A DNA stretch of 64,000 nucleotides from Nicotiana tabacum (GCF_000715075.1 NC_134101.1:147535084-147599083); one strand, 5' to 3'; shown: positions 10,609 to 21,360, counted from the stretch's first letter. The notes: generated by a model not told the origin, from the letters alone. Made by a program: numbers and translations.

Positions 10609-11689
10609 AAAAAAGATGGAGGCCTTGAAACGTCTTAGGGGTGAAGCCGACCGAATCAGGAATGACTATGGCGAGCTAAGAGCTCGGGCGCAGGTTCAAG
10701 CTTCAGAAGAGAAAGACGCCCTGGATAAAGTTCTTGCCTTCGAGGTCCAACTCCGCTTAGCTCACGATAACACTTCAGATCAAGTGAATATGATCACGAA
10801 GCTCGAATCTGAACTTTCGAAGGTCAGGGCTGAGATCGTTGATGCTCGAACCGAAGCAACACTGAGCCAGACTAAGGCCGATCAGGAGATGGAGATTTAT
10901 TTGAAGGATGCTACCGATGCCCAAGCTGAGTTGAAAAGGGTCCTCGATCGTGAAGAGAGGATCACAGAATATGCTCGTTACAAATCCCGAAGAAAGGTTC
11001 TCGAGGAGATCGGTGCTAGGGGTTTTGTTCTCCCGAAAGAATTGGCGCGAGCGAGGGCAGACGAGCGTGGTGCTCGGTTACTCCTGTCCGATGCCGAGGA
11101 GCGCGAAGATGAGGCCGGTAGGCTGTAGCCCTCAGGGGCGGGGCGTAAACTTTGCCATTTTGTATGTAATATCTTCAGAGCGTGTTTGTAGATGGAGAAT
11201 GCACCTTTTTGCGTATGTAAATAAAAGAAAACTTGCAGCTTTATTTCTTCTGTACCCCTTTCTATTTCGCTTTCGGCCAGGTGCACTGGTTTCAGAGTTG
11301 GTGAGAATCCTTAGATTCGTGATATGGCCCTGGGGCTCATTAGGCAGGCCCGGGGGCTCTTGGGCGCTCGGTCAATGTGACCTTTAGTGTAAGTTGGCGT
11401 TAGAGCTCTTACGCTTTTGCTCAACTATTTTAGGTTTAGTCTCCGAGTTGGGCTTCGAATCGAGCTCATTCGGACCTCAAGCTTTTGTGTTTGCATGGGC
11501 GGGCGACAATGGCTCTTATGCCTTTGATCGAAGCGATCCTTTATGTGCTTGGCCCTGAGGCTTATTAGGCTAGCGACGATGGCTCTTATGCTTTGCCCTT
11601 AGGCATGTGTAGTTAACTATTTTGGGTTCAGTCTCCGAGTCGGGTTACGGCTCGAGCTCATTTGACCCTCAAGTTTTACGTTTGTGTGA

Positions 11690-11875
11690 GCTGGTGATAA
11701 TGGCTCTTACGCTTTTCGGCCGATGCGGCCTTTTATGTAAGCTGGCGACAATGGCTCTTATGCTTTTGGGCCGATACGGCCTTTTATACAAGCTGGCGAC
11801 GATGACTCTTATGCTTTTGGGCTGATGCGGCCTTTTATGTAAGCTGGTGACGATGGCTCTTACGCTTTGCCCTTG
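11690..11875. repeat. 51-bp tandem repeat, three full units plus a partial
   Basis: Units start at 11690, 11741 and 11792, each exactly 51 bp and opening GCTGG(C/T)GA; a fourth starts at 11843 and diverges after CTTACGCTTT. Each full unit has GGC(C/T)GAT(A/G)CGGCC, an inverted repeat of 5 bases around 3. Tat relatives such as Retand are known to carry tandem repeats in this region. Confidence 0.85.
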
Positions 11876-12559
11876 GGCATATGCATTTTAACTATTTTGG
11901 GTTAAGTCTCCGAATCGGGTTTCGCCTCGAGCTCATTTAACCCTCAAGTTTTTAGATTTCAGGCTGGCGATAGTGGCTCTTACGCGCTTGGTCGTAGCAA
12001 CCTTTTGTGTGTGTGGCCCTGAGGCTCATTAGGCTGGCGACTATGGCTCTTACACGCTTGGTCGATGCGGCCTTTTATGTAGGCTTTATTTTCCTCTTGT
12101 TAAGGACTTTTGAAGTAAATTTTTCCTGACTCATCGTCGGTTCGGGAAGAACCTCAATTTCGAGTAATTTGCGGCGATGTTTGAGCACCTCGGGAGGTTT
12201 GGCTTGGAGGCTGAGTAGCTCGAAGCCTGTGATTTGGAGCTGACGTAGTCGAAGCTCATTTGCCTATGTCGAGGGTAGCCTGTTTAACCGGTTCTTTCCG
12301 AATTAGATTTGGAGCAATTGAAGGCCTGTGTGGGCTGGCGATAGTAGCTCTTACACCTTGTAGCGATGGTCGGGCGTCCCCGAGTCACATTAGTTCGGCT
12401 GGTACAGCCGTGTGACCAGGGTCACTTGTATTTGGTCGGAGCCTTTGAGTTCCGAGTGAAGTAGTTTCGGCATCTATATCGAGGGTATGCCTTTTTAGGG
12501 GTCTTATAAGTTTGATATATAGCCTAAACTTTGAGATCGGGTTTATGCCTTTAGTAAGG

Positions 12560-12700
12560 TCTTACAAGTTTTTCATGCCGTTGAGGTCTTACAATTTTAT
12601 TACTTGGTACAAGTGCGGTTCATGCCTTGCTTGAGGTCTTACAAATTTTTCATGCCATTGAGGTTTTAAAAATTTTTCATGCCGTTGAGGTCTTACAAAT
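12560..12700. repeat. Short direct repeats around TTTTTCATGCCGTTGAGG
   Basis: TTTTTCATGCC(G/A)TTGAGG followed by TCTTACAA occurs three to four times at irregular 30-80 bp spacing. Confidence 0.6.
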
Positions 12701-13573
12701 ATAGTTGCTACCTTGCGTAGGTCTTACAAGATCGAGTTTGCCCGCTCGGGGTCTTACGACCTCGGGTTTTGATAGGTCGATGGAGGTGGCGCTTGACAGT
12801 AGTCCCCGAGTCGTCGAGAGTTTCTTGACTCAGGAGCCATTTTTTGCAAACTTTGCATTGCCTCGTCGAGGGCTTATGATCTTGGAGATTCCGACCCTGA
12901 GGCCGTGCGTTTTTCTTTTAAGATTTTGATGCCAATCCCCGAGTATTCGAGGTACTTTTGGCATTGGAGATGTTTATCGATTTCCTCGTTGCCTTATCTG
13001 AGGGCTTACGATCCTAGAATCTTGACCTGGAGGTCGTTTAGGTGTTGAATTGTTGATGCCAGTTCCCGAGTGTTTGATACGTTTTTGGTGGAGGAGTTTT
13101 TTTTACGAAGGTGCTGAAACTCTTTTAGAGCGTGAGATGTTTTGACAACAAATGTTATTCAATTATTTGGTACAAGTGTACACGTTCTCGCCGTCGGGGC
13201 CCCAGCTATACGGACACGATTTGTTCGACCATTTGGCCCGATACATCATTTTCCTATAGGGCCCGATTCGGCGTCCCTTAGCTTTTCCGAGCGGATGACC
13301 TTCGGGGGGGGGGGGATGCCCCTCAGTGTTCGAGGTTGATTGCAAAAGAAGCCTCGAACACTTGTTGAATCTCCCTTAGGCAACATGCAGATGTTGCCTC
13401 ATTAAAAATCTTGACGGTAAAACCCTTTTTCGGGACAAAAACTCGGTCAAAGGAAAAGGGTGCAACGGATGCTTTAAAACCTTAAGGTCTTCGAGCTGGA
13501 TTAATGCTCTGACTGCTTCGGTTGGGCGCCTATATAAGAGTTAGTCTGAAACACGAAATAAAAAGGGAGATGG

Positions 13574-13659
13574 TTATACCTTTATGTGAGACGTGCTGGC
13601 GATGTTTTGAGGATCGATATGTTCCAATCATTCGAGGTGAGGATGCAGTACGGTCCTTT
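13574..13659 (-). pseudogene. pol: Last codons of pol of element B after an internal deletion
   Basis: The minus strand reads SNDWNISILK near 13640, close to PNNWKVSLLK at the end of pol in element C (about 38540). It lies directly after the protease reading, so RT, both RNase H domains and nearly all of integrase are gone. Confidence 0.55.
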
Positions 13660-15919
13660 ATTTCGTGGCTTAATTACCCTTTGGCTCTTTTGTGAGCGGA
13701 GGTATGGGTACCAATGCCACGTCCTGCACCGCGAACATTTCCCTCACCGCATGTTGTTCCTCGTAGACAGTTTTAATTCCATCATTTGTTGGGAATTTCA
13801 TCATTTGGTGGAGAGTGGATGGTACCGCTCTCATGCAGTGTATCCATGGCTGTTCGAACAAGGCGTTATACCTCATGTCTCCTTCGATGACATGGAATTT
13901 GGCATTTTGGGTCGTGCCGGTCATGGTGACTGGGAGTGTGATTTCTCCTTTGGTTGTTTCACTTGCCATGTTGAATTCGTTGTAGACTCGAGTGGCGGGC
14001 ACGATTTGGTCAAGCAGTCCAAGCTACTCTATCACCCTCGACCTGATAATGTTTGCCGAGCTACCTAGATCCACGAGTACTTGTTTTATTTGAAAGGTAT
14101 TTACAAGGAAAGAGATTACCAGTGCACCATTGTGTGGCAGACAAGGTCTCGGTGTCCTCTTCGCTGAAAGTGAGGGCGTCCTCAGGAATATATCCCCGGG
14201 TCTGCTTTTCTCTTGATGATGGATATTTTTGTCCTTCTCATTATGGGTTCCTGCGGGGCATCGACACCTCCCAAGATCATGTAAATGACATGTTGTGGCT
14301 TGTTTGCTTCGTTCTTCTTGGCCGCCTCTCTTTCCCAGAACTGATTTTTGGCTCGATCGCTGAGGAATTCCCGGAGATGACCTTTGTTAAGTAGTCGAGC
14401 TACCTCTTCACGGAGTTGGTGGCAATCCTCGGTGCTGTGGACGTGCGTGTTGTGAAAATCACATACCAAGTTGTGATTCCTTTGTGAAGGATCCGATTGT
14501 ACAGACCTGGGCCATCTGGCGTCTCTGATTTTACTGATGGCAAACACGATGTCCTATACATCAACGTTGAAGTTGTATTCTAACAAGTGGGGTTCCCCCA
14601 TCAGCCTTACGTTCCTATTGAATCTGGCTCTATTGACGAGTCCCCGAGGATCCTGTCCTTGGTCTATCCTTCGATCATTACGCGATGGGTTGCGCCTAAG
14701 GGCGTTCCTCCTATCTTCGACGTATGGCTGATATCTTTCTTTGTTTGGTTTTGGCTCCTTTACTTGGGTACACTGAGCCCGAGGGGGCCCCCAACTGGTC
14801 ATCTTCGACCCTGAGTTTTGACTGGTACCGGTAGTGGACGTCCGACCAGGTCACAGCTGGATACTCAATCAGGTTCTGTTTCAACTGTTTTGAAGCCATT
14901 GAGCTTCGTTCATTCAGACCTTGAGTGAAATCCTGCATTGCCCAGTCGTCGGAGACTGGCGGCAGCTCCATCTGTTCCATTTGGAAGTGAGATACGAACT
15001 CTCGCAGCATTTCGTTCTCTCTCTGCTTGATTTTGAACATGTCGTATTTCCTCATTGCTACTTTGATGAAACCGGCATGTACTTTTACGAATGAGTCTGC
15101 TAGCATGACAAATGAATCTATGGAGTTGGGAGCTAGGTTGTAATACCACATCATGGCCCCCTTCGAGAGTGTTTCTCCGAACTTCTTTAGTAAGATGGAT
15201 TCGATCTCGTCGTTCTTTATGTCGTTGCCCTTCACTGCACAAGTGTAGGCAGTAACGTGTTCGTTGGGGTTTGACGTCCCGTTGTACTTTGGGAGTTCTG
15301 GCATTCTGAACTTCTTTGGAATGGGTTTCGGGGCCGCTTCCTCGGGGAATGGCCTTTGTATGAACTTCTTCAAATCCATACCTTTCAAGACCGGGGGCGC
15401 GCCCGAAATTTGGTCGACCCTGGAATTGTAGGTCTCGACCTTGTTATCATTGGCTTCTATCATTTTCTCGCCCGATTCGATCCTTTTGGTGAGGTCCTCG
15501 AACACTTTTATGATGAAGGGGTCGGCTATCGATCCGTTTTTGCTCGATCTCTCAGGTGCCTGTTCTGCGGGGGGAGCTGTCCCCGATGCTACCGTGCTAG
15601 GAGTTTTCTGGTGACTTTGCAACTGAGCAATAGCTAGCATTTGTGCCTGCAACATTTGAAAAATAACATGAAGGTTAACCTCACGTTCTTCCTCAGTTGG
15701 GGTTTTCTGTGCTCCTTGTTGATCCCCTTAATGCACGCTCCTGTTAGTGTGGGAGCTTATGTCGATGCGCTGGGCGTCGTGTGAGACCACATCCACGGGG
15801 ACTAGCTCCGATGCATTCCTAGGGTTTTGTGGTTGCACACCAACACCTGGAACAACCACACCGTACTCTCTGTGGTCCTCAAGATTGTTGTTTTCATCTC
15901 CGTTTACCGAGTTAGACAT
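13660..15919 (-). pseudogene. gag: gag-protease of Tat element B
   Basis: Start is the ATG at 15919 (MSNSVNGDENNNLEDH). A stop at 15728 is followed in frame by the main 314-codon stretch at 15655-14711. It holds IPKKFRMPELPKYNGTSNP, then the capsid-type core (MMWYYNLAPNSIDSF, MLREFVSHFQME, QDFTQGLNERS). The zinc-finger-like motif CDFHNTHVHSTEDCHQL is at about 14450. The protease follows with VLVDLGSSANII at about 14080, where the usual third-position P after VD is L, and then FHVIEGDMRYNAL. Gag packages RNA; the aspartic protease matures the polyprotein. Stops and frame changes between the pieces show decay. The C copy at 31861-33524 confirms the assignment. Confidence 0.8.
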
Positions 15920-16016
15920 TTTAACCTAAAATCGAAGATCTCGGACAAGAAAAAGCATGAAAGATAACTTGTGTTATGTAGTAAAACCAGCAAGAAAATA
16001 ATCATTATTATTTTTA

Positions 16017-16034
16017 GCCCCACAGTGGGTGCCA
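16017..16034 (-). promoter_or_regulatory. Primer binding site of element B
   Basis: The minus strand reads TGGCACCCACTGTGGGGC three bases after the LTR end. Element C has TGGCGTCCACCATGGGGC at the same place. I do not assign the tRNA. Confidence 0.7.
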
Positions 16035-16037
16035 AAC

Positions 16038-16782
16038 TGTTTACTGTGAAAATGGTAATAGCAATTAAATTTGTTGATGGGACTCTAAAAATACGTGATC
16101 TATTTTTATGCTAGTTCTTAAGTAGTTGATGCTAGGTATATGAAGTTTAAAGACGAAATGCAAACTAAAGTAAAGTTATAACCAAACCGAGAGGTTAGCT
16201 ATTCGGCCTCGGACTGACCGATGAGGGGCCTCGAGGTCGATGCCTGGGCTTGGGCTCGAGCTATCTGGGATGATTGGGAAAGGGCTAACAGTTAGGATAT
16301 AATTAAGCGAGACTCTTTATGGCCTATGAGGAGCTATAAATGAAGAACAAGTATAAATGCAATAAATATGAGCAATAATATCGAGAGAATATGTTAGAGA
16401 GAAAATAGAGAGTTCTTGTATACTTCTTTTGGAGCAATTGGAGCAACACCAGTCCTATTACAGAATGGTAAGGATCCCCTTTATATAGAAGGGAAATCCT
16501 AACATAGTACAAAAAGCATTAATTACAAAGATATGAAGATGGGACGGCTAGACGTGACACCTTGACACGGGTTCTGGGCAGGCCGACTTTGTTTGACTTA
16601 AACGTGTGCCTTGGGAACTCCCCGTTTTTACTCTAGACTCGATCGATATTCCCTTTAGGCCGGGCCTCAATGAGCTTCGAGGGAGGGAACTCGGTCACAG
16701 CTTCGCGTCCTCGAGGTCTCAAGATGTTCTTCTGAAATTAACTAATAGCAAGAAATTGGACCTTTTGATTTCGATGCGTACA
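16038..16782 (-). repeat. 5' LTR of element B
   Basis: Plus-strand ends TGTTTACTG and GCGTACA, 745 bp. The half 16369-16782 matches the truncated copy at 6693-7106. The minus strand has CTATATAAAGGGGATCC at about 16474-16490, a likely TATA box. The inner end is set by the PBS. Confidence 0.8.
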
Positions 16783-17240
16783 AAGTTAAAACGCTACTAC
16801 GGACCAGTTCCTAAATCTAGTATTTTGTTGACTTAGTTGAGTTGTAACTTTGTGATTGTTCTTATTGTGATTCCTAAATTGCTTATCTAGAAGCGTTGCT
16901 TAGGGACCCCCGTGTAAAACCATAAACTTCTGAGTTTGTGTTGTGACTAGAGTTAGTCAAAAGTTGAAGTCTTTGTAACTAGTGAGTGACAAAGTGGCTT
17001 GTGGTAAGAGTATCACAAGTTAGTTGAGTTGAAATCTTTGTAATAAAGTCATTACAAAGTGGCTTGTAATAGAGTGTTTACAAGTTAGTGAAGTTGAAAG
17101 CCTATGAGTGTAGGTCGAGGCTTTTGTCCCCTTATGTGGGATTGTTCCACGTAAAAATCCCGTGTCTCATTCATTTATTGTTTCATTAGTATTCTCAGTA
17201 AAACCTCATAAAGGACCAAGTATTCTATAGTTTGGTGGAC
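16783..17240 (+). repeat. Sirevirus 3' LTR segment
   Basis: Non-coding DNA with TTGTAATAGAGTGTTTACAA-like blocks, TAGGTCGAGGCTTTTG and TTCCACGTAAAAATC, as in Solanaceae Sirevirus LTRs I remember. It starts exactly where the LTR of B ends, so it probably continues the Sirevirus at 5598-6692. The right end is uncertain, about 17200-17258. Confidence 0.5.
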
Positions 17241-17258
17241 TCATATAAACTAACAACA

Positions 17259-17647
17259 TAATACTCCACCAAGTACACGTTCACCGCATCACCAGGATAG
17301 AATAAATTTTCAAAACCCAGGGCTCGGATGTTGTTATATATCCCAAAGTACTTTCGGGCTAGCTTCCCATCATCTATACCAACCTCAAGGTCCGGGTTCA
17401 TTGCAGGAACAAAGGTCCTGTACCAATTTCTAGCATGAGTTGGGATAGCCCGAATGCCATACTTGCACCCTGGGACCACGTCAACATCCGAATCAATGTG
17501 TTCCATATCTTCCTCCACTAGGGTGGCGGGGGGAGGGGTTGCCCGTCTACCCCTTCTCCTACTACTAGTGGAAACCTTAGAAGAACCAGTGTTAGCATAT
17601 TTTTTACTGGGACGGCGAGATATTGTACCTGCACAAGACGAATACAA
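17259..17647 (-). pseudogene. Athila env-like / putative plant transposon ORF, N-terminal part
   Basis: After a basic serine-rich start (SRRPSKKYANTGSSKVSTSS, then RRRGRRATPPP) and an acidic patch comes KYGIRAIPTHARNWYRTFVP and YFGIYNNIRALGFENLF, ending DAVNVYLVEYYV where the Sirevirus LTR begins. This resembles plant retroelement ORFs carrying the putative plant transposon domain, often found downstream of pol in Athila. The frame is open from the window ATG at 17647, but translation may start elsewhere, since a splice acceptor (CTTGTGCAG) falls at 17631-17639. Truncated to about 125 codons. No function is assigned. Confidence 0.5.
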
Positions 17648-18530
17648 TTAACCACAACATATAGAACACCAAGCAAGCCAAACGGGGTGCCACCCCACAC
17701 TTATGTCATTGGCATGTTCACAAGTACAATTTATACCGGGAACTCAAACTACCCCATTATAATCACATCACAAGTCATCTACAACCCACCCAACCACTAA
17801 CATAACATTACAACAACACAACCAATGGTTACACTACACTATTGTAAAGCACAAAACCAAGAAGCTAACTAGTAACTAAGAAAACAAAACCTAGAAGTTA
17901 TACTAATTTACTATTAACAAAATTAAGAAGTTACACTACAAAACTACACAAGTACTTAGCATGAATCGTACACCACAATTAGCAACTAGTAACACAATAG
18001 TATAGGGTGGTCAATCGATTAGCACTTGGGGCTAACACATCACAATTTAAAAAAGAAGAATATGACCGCCCGCCCCACACTTGTATTCTATCAACAAGTT
18101 CATTACTTAGTCACAAAAGTCAATTTCGTGCTCATACTTCACCATTGGTGTCATTGGAGCATTTTTTTCAAATATGTAATAGGCACTAGAGTCAATACTT
18201 CCTTCAACTTTAAATCTAGCATGCATCGCCCAATATTGTATACGAACCACACCATCCAACACAACTATAACATCAACACAACACAAAAATTTCATAAAAA
18301 GCATAAAATATATCCCACAAGGGCTCTAATTTTCGGCTAAAAAGATACTCCTACCAAACTTCATCACAAACTAACTCCAACGCCACCAAGACACACCAAA
18401 AATCATCCATAATTATAAGAACAATGAAAACCCCAACAAATCAACCACAATTTCGGCCAAAATATGAAGAATAACTAAAAACAAAAACTACCTAGGTTAG
18501 AGAAAATTAAGTAAAACTACAAGAAAAAAC

Positions 18531-18572
<42 letters not shown>

Positions 18573-18580
18573 TTACTTAC
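17631..18580 (-). other. Candidate intron upstream of the Athila env-like ORF
   Basis: Minus-strand donor GTAAGTAAT at 18580 follows a C/T-rich leader; acceptor CTTGTGCAG ends at 17631. About 950 bp, AT-rich, with a (TC)n run close to the donor. Splicing would give the ORF a leader exon. Only the signals are seen. Confidence 0.4.
18533..18569. repeat. (AG)n microsatellite
   Basis: About 18 AG units without interruption, read as (CT)n on the coding strand of the Athila remnant. Confidence 0.95.
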
Positions 18581-19121
18581 ATTGGCTATGGAGGAAGATG
18601 AGAAGACTTGAAGGTGGAAGAATTTAGGGGAGAAGTAGGATTTGGGGGTAAGTTAGAGAGTGATTAGAGAGGAATGAGAGAAGGGAATGGGGAAAAGAGG
18701 GGAAGATATTTTTTTTTTTTATTATTGGCTGAAAATGTACTGTCGCATCGCGGGGTGCGGCGGCCCACACAACGCAGCAATAGGCTTTTTCAGAGAGGCG
18801 TATTTTTGTTAGACTTACCCATTTGGCCTAGCGTGGCGCCTCACGCAGCATGTTAGGCTAGTTTTTTTAGAGTTCGCCACTTTTTTGTATTTTAGCCCAC
18901 GGGTTGCATCCCTACTCTATTATGTACTTATTTTGTGTCCAATTTATGCTCCTACCAATCCAAACAAGTATCAAAACTCCTAAAATCTAATAATCCTAAT
19001 CCACAATTATCTAGACTATTCTACAAAATCAAGAAAAAGTGTTAGAAGTAGTTATGAGTTATAGTGGCCAGCTTGACTCTGTCACTAGGCTCATTTGATC
19101 ACGATGCTAGAGGATTTCTTG
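18581..19121 (-). other. Athila spacer and candidate leader exon
   Basis: No ORF is supported. On the minus strand, C/T-rich leader-like sequence at about 18690-18581 is preceded by a GC-rich island (CGCACCCCGCGATGCGAC, 18735-18765) unlike the AT-rich surroundings. The rest separates it from the integrase C-terminus. Confidence 0.4.
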
Positions 19122-19436
19122 TCAAATTCTCCAAAAAAATAGTTTTAACCTGTGCACATTCACCTTAAAGCTCTCATTCCCTTCCACATCTTGGATCTCA
19201 ACGGTGCCATACGGTGAGACAAATTTCACCACATACGGACTTGTCCATATTGACTTGAATTTTCCAAGGAACAACCTAACTCTACTACTATATAGCAAGA
19301 CATTGTCCCCTTCATGAAACTCCTTTGGCTTAGTCAGACGATCATGCCAACTATTTGTCTTCTCCTTAAAAATTTGCACATTTTCATACGCCTTCAGTCT
19401 AAACTCCTCTAATTTATTCATATGCAACAACTTGTG
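19122..19436 (-). pseudogene. pol: Athila integrase C-terminal fragment
   Basis: Reads LHMNKLEEFRLKAYENVQIF, then KTNSWHDRL, FHEGDNVLLYSSRVRLFLGK, SPYVVKFVSPYGTVEIQD and FKVNVHRLK. This is the basic C-terminal part of Ty3-gypsy integrases of the Athila branch, which follows the catalytic core and binds DNA. It is open to the junction with D at 19437; the upstream part resumes at 28403. A downstream stop follows the FFWRI end at 19122. Match to Athila is from memory of family motifs. Confidence 0.75.
19432..19436. repeat. Target-site duplication of element D, left copy (TTGTG)
   Basis: TTGTG directly precedes the LTR start TGTTACATCT and is repeated at 28398-28402 after the LTR end GTGACA. 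Confidence 0.9.
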
Positions 19437-20492
19437 TGTTACATCTCACGTTTTCGTACGTTAAAAGTTTTGTCTTCAGTTAATTGACATAGACTTGGAG
19501 ATGAAATTATCTTGAGGTTAATGTATTTATGCTATTTATAACAAGCGAGAAATAAGTGTCATGAAGGATAAATGATACACGAATTAAAGAAAACGAGTTT
19601 TGTTGAAAGTGGTCAATTTGGGATAAAATACGGTCCAGTGATAATACCCGATAATTATGAACTAGTACCATGCAAGATACCATATGACCACGGTAGTATA
19701 ATGTATAAAGTATATATAAAGTATATTAAAAATAAGTAAAATATTAAGTAATTTGGGGCAATTTTTAAATGATGCGAGTAATTGGTTAATTACCGGGTAA
19801 TGGGACATTATCCAGTTAACTAATAAGTGGGTAAAAATTAATAATCTCCACCCTACTCCCCACGTGGAAGTAGGCCACTATTCAAACATATGACTAATTA
19901 GTCATATATGCTTAGTGGCTAAAATGTGTAATTCACTGAAGACTTATAAGAAAAGCTTGGTCTCTTTAAAAGCTTGGTCTTTTAGAGCTTAGTTCATTTA
20001 GACAGAATAAAATTTAAGTCTTTCTTCCTAAATTCAACTCTCCAAGCACAGACGCCAAGTTTCAAAATCTCCAACGAAATTCTAGCAAACAGTTATAACG
20101 AGAATTGATTAGAACCGTAGCAACGTAAAATTTTGCGGTTCTAAAGGATTACGGTGCAATATTCTCCAAGAATAGTATACGGAGTTTTTCCTACTCCATC
20201 TATGTTAAGGCCATCCCTTCTTTCTTTTTGGCATGGTCCAAATCATACAGAAGAAACGAGCAAATGCACAGTTTTCATAAATGACTCTATTCATAGAAAT
20301 ACTAAGGGTCTCTGTGTTCTTGATTCCCCATGTGCATATTATTATATCTCCCGTTCATGGATCTCAGAATAATACACAGTTGAAATTTTTTATCCAAAAG
20401 AAATATTGAGATTATTGCATATTTTTCATGCATTTCATATATTTATACATGTACATTGACCAATGACTAGATGGCATTATATACGCGTATTT

Positions 20493-20562
<70 letters not shown>

Positions 20563-21344
20563 ATATATATGTATGTATATGGGATATGGGAAAAAGGTTA
20601 CTGCGTTATATACACACCACCAGCTGATCAGTTGGTATATGTTGATGATTTTTCCCATAGTGGCCGAGATGATATGATGGGTTGCCCTCAGTGGTTTGAT
20701 GATGTTATGTACACATATACCCATGCATGACGCGACATTTATATACACGTACATGACATTATAAATGTTTCAGAATTTACAAAGTTATTCAGATTCATAG
20801 ATGGATTTCTTTATTCCATTACGTACAGATTTTCATGCCTTACATACTTAGTACTTTTTTTGTACTAACACTCTATTCCACAGGGCCTGCGTTTCATGCC
20901 CGCAGGTGCAGGTAGGCAAGCTGACGGCCCCCGTTCTTAGGATCCTTGATCAGCGAGAGTTGGCCTGCTCCACTTGATCCGGAGCTACTTTTGATTTTGG
21001 TACGATATGCTTGTACGTGTATATATGGGTATGACGTGGCTCAGTCCCGTCTTTGTACAGTTGTATTTATATTAGATGTTTGTAGACAGTATATCTAGTT
21101 GGGTTGTATGTGGCTTTGTCGGCTTTCAGTTTTGGATGTATAGTTGTCTATAGCAGCCTTGCCGGCTCACCCACTGTATTCTGCATGTATACGTACATAT
21201 GCCTTTTTGGCAGGTTTCTCTCATGTATAATATTCTCGTAATTCAGCAGATGTTATTCAGGTTTTTGTCTTAGACGCATGCTTAGGGGTATTTGATAGGT
21301 AAGACTCGGCCACCCATCGCGAACCATCGGCTTGGGTCGTGACA
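19437..21344 (+). repeat. 5' LTR of element D
   Basis: TGTTACATCT to GGGTCGTGACA, 1908 bp. Nearly collinear with 26546-28397; the main length difference is the (AT)n tract at 20497-20570. Confidence 0.92.
20497..20570. repeat. (AT)n microsatellite in the 5' LTR of D
   Basis: About 70 bp of AT repeats with two ACAT interruptions. The same LTR position in the 3' copy holds (AC)n. Confidence 0.95.
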
Positions 21345-21348
21345 AAAG

Positions 21349-21360
21349 TGGTATCAAAAC
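21349..21360 (+). promoter_or_regulatory. Primer binding site of element D (tRNA-iMet type)
   Basis: TGGTATCAAAAC four bases after the LTR end. It is close to the usual initiator-methionine tRNA complement, with one or two changes. Confidence 0.8.

Larger units (their letters stand above)
9120..11128 (+). pseudogene. Antisense gene of Tat element B (gypsy-type transposon 28-like domain, coiled-coil C-terminus)
   Basis: Runs opposite to gag-pol. A candidate start is the ATG at 9120, just after TTTGTGCAG. The core (about 9220-9600) has RDCGWGE, then IVYLYPFALGPLDRVVLDF and VTLAQIHLSFWRIVLMMRFF, matching the family annotated as putative gypsy-type transposon. It is followed by MPFPKEWN and a GTGAGT donor. 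Four candidate GT-AG introns interrupt it (9687-9767, 9897-9981, 10298-10360, 10532-10608). The exon at 10361-10531 reads AFDRLRYELLHHRARLQKAL and LLCGEKEVELAH. The last exon is a 170-residue charged coiled coil ending EEREDEAGRL at 11128. Stops and single-base shifts (for example near 9290) make it non-functional here. Maize Grande gene 23 is a precedent for an antisense accessory gene; function is uncertain. Confidence 0.7.
11129..13573. other. Non-coding 3' region between antisense gene and pol remnant of element B
   Basis: No gene is supported. The first 120 bp (GTATGTAAATAAAAG at about 11212) looks like a polyadenylation region for the antisense gene. The rest is repeat-rich: GGCTCTTA(C/T)GCTTT blocks at 11500-12360, GAGGTCTTACAA blocks at 12480-12740, and a run of 12 G at 13304-13315. 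From about 13190 it becomes homologous to 38140-38440 in element C (shared GTTCGAGGTTGATTG and TTAAAAA(T/C)CT(T/C)G(A/C)CGG). Confidence 0.6.
6693..16782 (-). mobile_element. Tat-lineage Ty3-gypsy element B, pol-deleted, with antisense gene
   Basis: On the minus strand the order is 5' LTR (16782-16038), PBS (16034-16017), gag and protease (15919 to about 13660), a few codons of pol C-terminus, then a long 3' internal region carrying plus-strand genes, the PPT (about 7123-7107) and a truncated 3' LTR (7106-6693). RT, RNase H and integrase are absent. The gag is clearly related to that of element C at 31861-33524. A gene opposite to gag-pol in the long 3' region is the arrangement of Tat relatives such as maize Grande. 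The element sits in a Sirevirus. Confidence 0.78.

Noticed and set aside
13304..13315. Run of 12 G as a G-quadruplex or functional site
   Set aside because: A single homopolymer run; the homologous place in element C reads CCCCCC on the same strand within a different context. Length is also assembly-sensitive.
13586..14394. 160- and 113-codon plus-strand ORFs
   Set aside because: Shadows of the minus-strand protease and gag of element B, whose motifs are clear.
20471..20754. ORFs made of YIYIYI
   Set aside because: Translation of the (AT)n microsatellite.
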